Shown here in pieces: positions 1 to 4,979 of a DNA stretch of 5,588 nucleotides (position 1 is its first letter; every line of letters starts with the position of its first letter). The notes beneath the pieces were generated by a model that was given only the letters and a program-made list of their open reading frames with translations, was not told the origin of the DNA and made no database searches. Both the position numbers and the translations under genes were made by a program. The stretch covers positions 1 to 5,588 of the forward strand of contig CAMDZK010000091.1 in assembly GCA_945910665.1 (NCBI GenBank), in the 5' to 3' direction. Source of the DNA: an uncultured Peptostreptococcaceae bacterium (GTDB lineage Bacteria > Bacillota > Clostridia > Tissierellales > Peptoniphilaceae).

Positions 1-81
1 GAAATTACACGGCAGGATATGGCCACGAAAGGAAGCTCCAGCTGATCGACTTATCTACATTTAGGGTTTGTCTACACTCTG

Positions 82-116
82 AAGTCACACAAAAAAGTGT
101 GGCTTTTTTCTTTTTT
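82..116 (+). terminator. Rho-independent terminator of an upstream gene
   Basis: A nine-pair stem, AAGTCACAC (82-90) against GTGTGGCTT (97-105) with one T-G wobble, encloses an AAAAAA loop. It is followed by a T tract, TTTT-C-TTTTTT (106-116). This is a classical intrinsic terminator for transcription entering from the left; the gene it serves is outside the window. The A-rich loop and T tract are also nearly symmetrical, so weak activity in the other direction is possible. Positions 1-81 before it contain no recognisable coding end. Confidence 0.8.
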
Positions 117-158
117 GTGCGTCGACACACAGAAAAAACCAAACGGTACGTGTATTCT
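116..158 (+). promoter_or_regulatory. Candidate promoter with CRP/FNR-like operator
   Basis: TGTGCGTCGACACACA (116-131) is a 16-bp palindrome with a single mismatched pair. It has the TGTG-N8-CACA architecture of sites bound by the CRP/FNR superfamily. A -10-like TATTCT lies at 153-158. If that hexamer is the -10, transcription starts near 165 and the palindrome centre (123.5) falls at about -41.5, the class II activator position of CRP/FNR proteins. No good -35 box is visible, which would fit an activator-dependent promoter. The implied leader is only about 15 nt. The palindrome and hexamer are seen directly; their function is inferred. Confidence 0.4.
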
Positions 159-179
159 ATGTATAAAGAGGTGAATGCT

Positions 180-773
180 ATGAATGCTAAAGACCCAAGG
201 GTAAGACAGCTGCTTTCGGATTTATCGATTGAAGCCAAAGACAATGAAACGTTAGAAGAAATCGCGGAAAGAAAAAATATAGACGTACACAGCTTAATCG
301 CACTACTTGACCAATATAAAGGAGAAGAGACTATGGAATTTCAGGAAATGACGATTCGTGAACAAATAAAAGAACTCATCGGCCATCATAAAAAACAAAA
401 AGTACTTCTGACAGAATCAATGGAGTATTTGCGACGCGTATTATTCGCTCATTTTAACCATCATGAAGAAAATTTGCTACCTTTGTATGAAGCTTTCCAC
501 GCTTATAAGGCCAATGTGGAAATCCACCAAGTGATTCAGGAAAGAGATGTATTTTTAGCCTTGAAGCAGGAAATTCCTGTGGATACCAAGAGAATCGCAC
601 AACTGGAAACTCTCAAAAAAGAACGGGAAGAATTGGCACGTGAAATCGAACATCATACAGAGAATTTCACCTTACCAAAAGATGCGTGCCCTACGTACGA
701 ATTGCTCTTTGAAAGAATGAAAGAATTACTGGACGATGTGCGGGTTCATGATGAGAAGGAAGAGGAAATATAG
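180..773 (+). CDS. Hemerythrin-like protein with DUF1858/ScdA_N-like N-terminus
   Basis: This encodes a 197-residue, highly charged, soluble helical protein. Residues about 5-46 resemble the DUF1858/ScdA_N small domain (TLEEIAERKNID followed by a helix) but lack the cysteines usually found there. Residues about 55-195 look like a four-helix hemerythrin/HHE bundle: H69-H70, then H91 with HHEEN (94-98) and LLP, then H116, then HHTEN (158-162) with LP. These His/Glu positions suit a non-haem di-iron site; which ones bind metal is inferred. The frame is open upstream to the window edge, with a GTG at 99. I chose ATG 180 because AAAGAGGTG (165-173) is a strong ribosome site six bases before it, and the upstream part translates the terminator T tract as a phenylalanine run. 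It is cotranscribed with the DUF438 gene 11 bp downstream, suggesting a joint role in sensing or handling O2, NO or redox change. Confidence 0.75.
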   Translation: MNAKDPRVRQLLSDLSIEAKDNETLEEIAERKNIDVHSLIALLDQYKGEETMEFQEMTIREQIKELIGHHKKQKVLLTESMEYLRRVLFAHFNHHEENLLPLYEAFHAYKANVEIHQVIQERDVFLALKQEIPVDTKRIAQLETLKKEREELAREIEHHTENFTLPKDACPTYELLFERMKELLDDVRVHDEKEEEI

Positions 774-784
774 GGGAGAAAACT

Positions 785-1984
785 ATGGAAAAGAAAAATC
801 AATTAAGATCACTCATTCAACGACTCCATCGTGGAGAAGATGAGAATACAATCAAAAAAGAATTTAAAGAACAATTTGGGACTGTATCTTCATCGCAAAT
901 CGCAAAACTCGAACAAGAATTGATCGTCGAAGGCATGCCTATCGAAGAAATCCAAAGTCTTTGTAATGTCCACGCGGCCGTCTTTGAAGGCAGTGTGGAA
1001 GACATTCACGTATTGGATAAAATCGACCGTCAATGGGGACATCCACTCTTTGTTTTCAGAAAAGAAAATGAAGGGATTATTGCCTTCATCGATGAAAAGC
1101 TAAAACCAGCGCTCCAAGCTTTTGATACAGACCCAAGAGACGTGATCGCCATGGTGAAAGAACTGGGAAAAATCGATCGCCATTACTCCCGTAAAGAAAA
1201 TCTGCTCTTTCCTTATTTGGAGAAAAAGGGCGTCACAGGTCCTCCAAAAGTCATGTGGGGAAAGGACGACGAAGTCCGTGCATTGATCAAAGAATCGCAA
1301 AAAGATGAGTTGACCAAGGAAGAACGAATTGCAGTCGTTCAAAAGCTCATCGAAGAAGTCGAATCCATGGTAAAAAAAGAAAATGAAATCTTATCGCCCC
1401 TACTCCTCGAGCATATTTCTGAAAAAGACTGGCTCGTCATCGCAGAAAGCTCTCCTGAAATTGGTTTTGCCTTTAATGGAGGCATCGAAGGAGCATCTCC
1501 GTCCGATGCTATGCATTGGATTGAAAGCCAAAGAGGAAAAGTATTGTCTGAAGAAGTTCCAGAAGAAGAGGACATAGTCACAGATGGACTCCTGAAGTTT
1601 CCATCAGGAAAACTCACAATCGAACAGATGAAGCACATGATGAACACATCTCCTATGGACTTTACGTTTATTGATGAAAACGACAATGTCTTGTATTTTT
1701 CAGAAGGAAAGCATCCAGTCTTTGCAAGAACGAGAACCATTATTGGTCGTGATGTCCGCAACTGCCATCCACCAAAAGCGGTCCCCATCGTCGAGCAAAT
1801 GCTCAAAGACTTTAAAGAAGGCGTGAAAGATGAAGAACTTCGCTTTGTCTTTATGGGAAGTAAAGTACTCAGCATCCGCTATTTTGCCGTACGCGATGAA
1901 GAAGGAAAATATGTAGGGACGCTGGAGACAACGGAAGAAATCTCTGGTTTATTGGAGGAAATGGAAAGACAGAAAAGACAATGA
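785..1984 (+). CDS. DUF438 / hemerythrin / PAS-domain protein
   Basis: This 399-residue cytoplasmic protein has three parts. Residues about 5-75 are the DUF438 domain, ending in the family hallmark LCNVHAAVF (C60, H63). Residues about 78-228 form a hemerythrin-type bundle with H86 (GHP), H133 and E138 in HYSRKENLLFP, the conserved GPPKVMWG (152-159), and E199/E201 before LSPLL as likely iron-ligand regions. Residues about 267-390 are a PAS_10-type domain with GRDVRNCHPP (321-330) and IRYFAVRDEEG near the end. Family members are usually this long and are annotated as PAS/hemerythrin proteins of unknown ligand; a gas or redox sensing role is plausible but not shown. There is no kinase, cyclase or DNA-binding output domain, so any signal must pass through a partner, possibly the preceding hemerythrin-like protein. 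GGGAGAAA directly after the previous stop provides the ribosome site. Its own stop codon is the first base triplet of the downstream TGAAAT repeat array. Confidence 0.9.
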   Translation: MEKKNQLRSLIQRLHRGEDENTIKKEFKEQFGTVSSSQIAKLEQELIVEGMPIEEIQSLCNVHAAVFEGSVEDIHVLDKIDRQWGHPLFVFRKENEGIIAFIDEKLKPALQAFDTDPRDVIAMVKELGKIDRHYSRKENLLFPYLEKKGVTGPPKVMWGKDDEVRALIKESQKDELTKEERIAVVQKLIEEVESMVKKENEILSPLLLEHISEKDWLVIAESSPEIGFAFNGGIEGASPSDAMHWIESQRGKVLSEEVPEEEDIVTDGLLKFPSGKLTIEQMKHMMNTSPMDFTFIDENDNVLYFSEGKHPVFARTRTIIGRDVRNCHPPKAVPIVEQMLKDFKEGVKDEELRFVFMGSKVLSIRYFAVRDEEGKYVGTLETTEEISGLLEEMERQKRQ

Positions 1985-2073
1985 AATTCACCTACGGTGA
2001 GTGAAATATTTGCTACGCAAATGTGAAATTTGTCCTGCGGACAAGTGAAATATGTCGCTACGCTCATGTGAAG
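1981..2073 (+). repeat. Array of short palindromes separated by GTGAAAT
   Basis: A 7-nt unit recurs at 1981-1987 (ATGAAAT), 2001-2007, 2023-2029, 2045-2051 (GTGAAAT exactly) and 2068-2073 (GTGAAG), with periods of 20, 22, 22 and 23. Between the copies sit four different small hairpins: TCACC-TAC-GGTGA (1988-2000), ATTTGC-TAC-GCAAAT (2008-2022), TTGTCC-TGC-GGACAA (2030-2044), and an imperfect ATG/CAT stem with inner GC-TAC-GC (2052-2067). The stems differ in sequence yet keep a three-base loop, so the structure, not the stem sequence, is conserved. The first copy contains the TGA stop of the DUF438 gene. Likely roles are mRNA 3'-end protection or transcription termination, or a spreading repeat family; no protein is encoded here. 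Confidence 0.85.
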
Positions 2074-2080
2074 AGAAAGG

Positions 2081-2134
2081 GATTTATCATTCGCTTCGCC
2101 AATGAGATTTTTCATATTCGCCATTGGATTTCAT
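2081..2134 (-). repeat. Reverse-orientation units of the same palindrome array
   Basis: GATTTATCAT (2081-2090), GATTTTTCAT (2106-2115) and GATTTCAT (2127-2134) read as ATGAAATC-like units on the minus strand, so the constant unit of the preceding array recurs here inverted, at 21-25 base spacing. Between the first two is a hairpin with a C-C mismatch: CATTC-GC-TTC-GC-CAATG (2088-2104), again with a three-base loop. An alternative stem, CCAATG (2099-2104) with CATTGG (2122-2127), competes with it. The units are more degenerate than those at 1981-2073. Orientation matching is seen in the sequence; a common origin is inferred. Confidence 0.55.
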
Positions 2135-2150
2135 TGCTGTCAGGAACTGG

Positions 2151-2216
2151 GGTGAGTGCGAATCACCTACACTTTTACAAGTGGTAAAAAATAGTAATGA
2201 ATTGCCCTAGCGGGCA
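2151..2216. repeat. Three further hairpins in the convergent gap
   Basis: GGTGA (2151-2155) pairs with TCACC (2163-2167) across a 7-base loop. CACTT (2170-2174) pairs with AAGTG (2179-2183) across TTAC. TGCCC (2203-2207) pairs with GGGCA (2212-2216) across TAGC, and is preceded by ATGAAT, a relative of the array unit. They lie between the 3' ends of two convergent genes and could stop transcription in both directions, but none is followed at once by a clean T tract on either strand. Apart from this structure I see no gene between 1985 and 2248. Confidence 0.55.
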
Positions 2217-2248
2217 TGATAAATTGAGAGAGATCGTCAACCAACTCT

Positions 2249-3148
2249 TTATTCTTTATTCGTATCCATAAAGAACCCTACGATCTGCAGCAGTGTTGGT
2301 GCAATCATACGCCCATCCACTTCAACTAACAGCAATCCATCAGGAACATGAAATCCTGTCGTGTCCACTAAACCCGTGTCCGTTGCGTCGACGAAGAGAC
2401 AAAGAAGTTCGTCTGTGAGGCGGGCGGGGTGGACTTGGATGCGGAGAGTGATGTCCATCCCTTCTTGGTGGAAGTCGATGGTTTCTGTTTCTGCAAAGGC
2501 TTGGGAAGAGACGTTTGCTTTCGCTTGTATGAGAAGATGATCCTTTTTAATTTTGGCTCCGGTGAGTGTGACATCTCCTTTTTCAATTGCCAAGGTAAGT
2601 TTTTCTTTTTCACGTTGTGCATATTCATAGAGATTTATCGTCGTCTGTATTTGCTCCCAGCCCATTTTGAACAGCTTTTCTTCTAGGTTGGGATTCTTTT
2701 CGTAGTTCTTTAATTCTTTGGCCATGGTTCGGCCAGAAAAATCATCATCAACATCTAGAATATTTTCTGCCAGTTTTTGTTTCCCATAGGATGGGTGGGT
2801 AACAAAGGGAGATAAGCTTTTGATTTCTTTGCTCCCATCGACCCACTCAACCTGAGGCATGGGGAGATGATGAAAGGCAAGTCGCTCTTCCAAAAAGCGT
2901 TTCGTAAAGTTTTCATTATACACAAGGCATTGGCCATGTAAATAGGAAAGAAGCTCGGTTAACAGTTTCTTTTCTTCTTTTTTTGTCCCTAACCATCCTG
3001 TCACAACAAACTCTCCATCCACTGGATGGAGTAAGTGTGCCATCACGATGGCATCTCGTTTTGCAACGAGGCCCGTCGTTTCTATTTCTAAACAGAGTAA
3101 TTCATTTGGCCATGCGTCATTAAAAAATATTCGCTCTCGTTTTTTCAT
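2249..3148 (-). CDS. YprB-like RNase H-fold (DEDD exonuclease-type) protein, degenerate active site
   Basis: This is a 299-residue protein. Residues about 15-178 match the ribonuclease H-like/YprB exonuclease fold: LEIETTGL (20-27) as Exo I, LVYNENFTKRFLEERL (75-90) as Exo II, SGRTMAKELKNYE (138-150) at the usual sGxe...Y position, and KMGWEQIQTTINL (161-173) where HNxxD is expected. The C-terminal 120 residues form a beta-rich extension also seen in clostridial homologues. Of the four DEDD acids only E23 is clearly kept: the first Asp is E21, the Exo II Asp is T82, and the Exo III His/Asp are M162 and Q166. Nuclease activity is therefore doubtful. I start at the ATG on 3148 because AAGGAG lies six bases upstream; an in-frame ATG at 3163 has no ribosome site and falls at the predicted transcript start. 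The family call is fair, the function unknown. Confidence 0.7.
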   Translation of the reverse strand: MKKRERIFFNDAWPNELLCLEIETTGLVAKRDAIVMAHLLHPVDGEFVVTGWLGTKKEEKKLLTELLSYLHGQCLVYNENFTKRFLEERLAFHHLPMPQVEWVDGSKEIKSLSPFVTHPSYGKQKLAENILDVDDDFSGRTMAKELKNYEKNPNLEEKLFKMGWEQIQTTINLYEYAQREKEKLTLAIEKGDVTLTGAKIKKDHLLIQAKANVSSQAFAETETIDFHQEGMDITLRIQVHPARLTDELLCLFVDATDTGLVDTTGFHVPDGLLLVEVDGRMIAPTLLQIVGFFMDTNKE

Positions 3149-3154
3149 CGCAAG

Positions 3155-3175
3155 CTCCTTCATATGACTATTATA
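3155..3175 (-). promoter_or_regulatory. Extended -10 promoter and ribosome site of the RNase H-fold gene
   Basis: Read on the minus strand, TGATATAAT gives a perfect TATAAT (plus-strand 3170-3175) with the TG of an extended -10. AAGGAG follows at 3160-3155, six bases before the ATG at 3148. The -35 region (about 3192-3198) is poor, which an extended -10 can offset. Predicted transcription start is near 3163-3164, leaving a leader of about 15 nt. Confidence 0.6.
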
Positions 3176-3185
3176 TCACGATAGA

Positions 3186-3201
3186 AAAATCAATAGATTT
3201 T
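3186..3201. promoter_or_regulatory. Inverted repeat between divergent promoters, candidate operator
   Basis: AAAATC (3186-3191), AATA, GATTTT (3196-3201) is a perfect 6+6 inverted repeat. It lies between the two opposed TATAAT boxes and covers the -35 zone of both divergent promoters, so one bound regulator could affect both operons. The repeat is seen directly; regulator identity is unknown. In an AT-rich spacer a repeat of this size can arise by chance. Confidence 0.35.
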
Positions 3202-3216
3202 AACGGAGAAATTGCG

Positions 3217-3222
3217 TATAAT
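3217..3222 (+). promoter_or_regulatory. -10 box of the LUD / cysteine desulfurase / thiI operon
   Basis: A perfect TATAAT stands 24 bases before the GTG start at 3247. The -35 at about 3194-3199 (TAGATT, 17-base spacer) is weak and overlaps the inverted repeat at 3186-3201. Start of transcription is expected near 3229, just before the ribosome site GAGGGGG (3233-3239), again giving a short leader. Confidence 0.6.
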
Positions 3223-3246
3223 AAGAGCAACAGAGGGGGTAATACC

Positions 3247-3846
3247 GTGTATTTACTTGATCAAACAATTGAAGCTTTAAGAAAAAATGGCTTTGATGCA
3301 GATGCTTTCCAAAATCGAGAAGACTGTATTCAAGATCTTCTCCGCAAAATTCCAAAAGAGGCAACCATCGCTTTCGGTGGAAGCATGACCTTAAAAGAAC
3401 TCGACCTATACAACCGCTTAAAAGAAGAGGGGTACGATGTGAAATGGCATTGGGTAGACCAAGAAGACCAACTCCTTTTAAAAATGAGAACGAGAACAGT
3501 CTACATAACCAGTACCAATGCAATTACAAAAGACGGGCAGCTCTATAATATTGACGGCAATGGAAACCGTGTCGCTTCCATGATTTACGGACATCAAGAT
3601 GTGTTTATCATCGCAGGCAGCAATAAAATTGCAGACGATTTACAAGCGGCAAAAGACCGGGTAAAAAATCATGCAGCACCACTCAATGCAAAACGATTAA
3701 ACGCGGGTACTCCCTGCACCATTACGGGAAAATGCAGTGATTGCAATTCACCAGGGCGAATTTGTAATGTGGAAACGCTCATCTCCAAAAAACCAAAACC
3801 AACGAATATTCACATTATGATTATTGAGGAAGAACTCGGTTATTAA
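3247..3846 (+). CDS. LUD-domain (LutC-like) protein with C-terminal four-cysteine motif
   Basis: This 199-residue cytoplasmic protein belongs to the LUD/DUF162 superfamily that includes LutC of lactate utilisation. Diagnostic segments are IAFGGSMTLKEL (41-52), ITSTNAITKDGQLYNIDG (87-104), GNRVASMIYG (106-115) and FIIAGSNKI (120-128). The C-terminus carries C157-x5-C163-x2-C166-x6-C173, typical of the small stand-alone LUD proteins of anaerobes; the four Cys may bind an Fe-S cluster or metal, which is inferred. No lutA or lutB lies beside it, so a lactate role should not be assumed. The start is GTG, chosen because GAGGGGG lies seven bases upstream and the conserved fold begins directly after. 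It opens the operon, and its TAA stop overlaps the next ATG by one base (TAATG), so translation of the desulfurase is probably coupled to it. Confidence 0.88.
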   Translation: MYLLDQTIEALRKNGFDADAFQNREDCIQDLLRKIPKEATIAFGGSMTLKELDLYNRLKEEGYDVKWHWVDQEDQLLLKMRTRTVYITSTNAITKDGQLYNIDGNGNRVASMIYGHQDVFIIAGSNKIADDLQAAKDRVKNHAAPLNAKRLNAGTPCTITGKCSDCNSPGRICNVETLISKKPKPTNIHIMIIEEELGY

Positions 3847-4979
3847 TGAAAGAGTTTTATTTCGATTCAGCAGCAACGACAAAACCCGCCCGCACAGTGA
3901 TTGACGCGATGGTTCATACCATGGAAGTGGAATATGGAAACCCATCTTCCCTTCATAGAAAAGGCCTTCGTGCAGAACAAATTTTGGACGATGCAAGGCG
4001 AGCGATCGCATGGGAACTTGACGTTAGAGAAGAAGAGATTCTCTTCACATCCGGTGGTACAGAAGCGAATACTTTAGCCATAGTAGGAAGTCTAAAAGAA
4101 GGTATGCGCGTACTTACCACACCCGTCGAGCATAAAAGTGTTCTAAAAGCGCTGGAAAGTGTCCAGGACATCACTCTAGAATATTTCGACGTAGATGCAG
4201 GTGGACGTGTGGATATGCAATCTGTAGAAAAACTTCTTGAAACACCAGTGGATTTTGTTTCGGTGCAACAAGTGAACAACGAGACCGGAGCCATACAACC
4301 CATCGAAGAAATTGGTACTCTTTTAAAGAAGAAACACCCAAAGGCGATTTTTCACGTGGATGGAATTCAGGGCTTTTGCAAATTTGAAAGTCCCGTCCAA
4401 AAAGCGCAAGTGGATTTATACTCTATGAGTGGTCATAAAATCTACGGACCCAAGGGGATTGGCGCTCTTTTTGTGCGCAAAAAAACGCCTCTCCAGCCGA
4501 TGCAATCGGGTGGAGGACAAGAAAGAGGTTTGCGTGGAGGTACGCAAAATGTGCCAGGAATTGCTGGTATGGGTGCTGCTGTGGATCTATGGCAAAAAAA
4601 TAGAACGGCTTGGGCAGAACATGCCTATGCCCTAAAAAATAAAGTGATTGAAACGGTTAACCGTTGGGAGGATGTACAAATCATCACCCAAGAGCCGAGC
4701 AGTCCCTATATTCTCATGCTTGGCATGAAAGACTGTAAAGCAGAAGTCATGCTCCATAGTTTAGAACAGCGTGGCATTTCGATTTCCACTGGCTCTGCAT
4801 GCAGTAAAGGCGCTATGAGCCATGTGCTTGAAGCAACGAAAACTCCACAAGAATACGCGAGTGGAGCGCTCCGCATCTCCTTTTCCCACGAAGTGGATGC
4901 AGACGACACCCAAGTTCTCCTCCAAGCCATGCAAGAAAATATGGACATGATTCGAAAGATTACGAAAGGACGCAAATGA
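3846..4979 (+). CDS. Group I (NifS/IscS-type) cysteine desulfurase
   Basis: This 377-residue PLP enzyme of the class V aminotransferase fold converts L-cysteine to alanine and holds the sulfur as a persulfide. Visible landmarks are FDSAATT (6-12) at the N-terminus, SGGTEAN (69-75) in the cofactor phosphate region, H96 stacking on PLP, NNETG (144-148), HVDGIQ (170-175), the PLP lysine K198 in SGHKIYGPKG, QERGLRGGTQNV (225-236), and catalytic C319 in STGSACSKG followed by SHVL. Length is normal for the family. The loop after C319 is the short NifS/IscS-like form, not the SufS RxGHHC form. It starts one base before the end of the LUD stop, with GAGG at 3826-3829, and its own TGA overlaps the thiI ATG (ATGA). 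That coupling indicates it is the sulfur donor dedicated to ThiI, as with NifZ/ThiI in Bacillus, and not necessarily the Fe-S housekeeping enzyme, since no iscU-like scaffold is seen here. Confidence 0.95.
   Translation: MKEFYFDSAATTKPARTVIDAMVHTMEVEYGNPSSLHRKGLRAEQILDDARRAIAWELDVREEEILFTSGGTEANTLAIVGSLKEGMRVLTTPVEHKSVLKALESVQDITLEYFDVDAGGRVDMQSVEKLLETPVDFVSVQQVNNETGAIQPIEEIGTLLKKKHPKAIFHVDGIQGFCKFESPVQKAQVDLYSMSGHKIYGPKGIGALFVRKKTPLQPMQSGGGQERGLRGGTQNVPGIAGMGAAVDLWQKNRTAWAEHAYALKNKVIETVNRWEDVQIITQEPSSPYILMLGMKDCKAEVMLHSLEQRGISISTGSACSKGAMSHVLEATKTPQEYASGALRISFSHEVDADDTQVLLQAMQENMDMIRKITKGRK

Noticed and set aside
99..179. N-terminal extension of the hemerythrin-like gene from a GTG at 99
   Set aside because: It would translate the terminator stem and T tract, has no ribosome site, and a strong site precedes ATG 180.
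5..244. Minus-strand frame of 79 residues
   Set aside because: It lies opposite the terminator, promoter and start of the hemerythrin-like gene, has no ribosome site and no recognisable composition or motif.
1339..1875. Long minus-strand frame of 178 residues inside the DUF438 gene
   Set aside because: It is a low-complexity Ser-rich antisense shadow of a well-supported gene.
1981..2073. CRISPR array
   Set aside because: The repeated unit is only 7 bases, the intervening segments are palindromes of 13-16 bases, and no cas gene is present.
2151..2248. Strong intrinsic terminator for either convergent gene
   Set aside because: Hairpins exist but none is directly followed by a T run on either strand, so I call them repeats or structures only.
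2429..2686. Plus-strand frame of 85 residues inside the RNase H-fold gene
   Set aside because: Antisense shadow with no ribosome site or known motif; the minus-strand frame has a clear family signature.
2249..3163. Pseudogene status of the RNase H-fold gene
   Set aside because: The frame is uninterrupted, has a good promoter and ribosome site and a normal C-terminal extension; loss of active-site residues alone does not make it a pseudogene.
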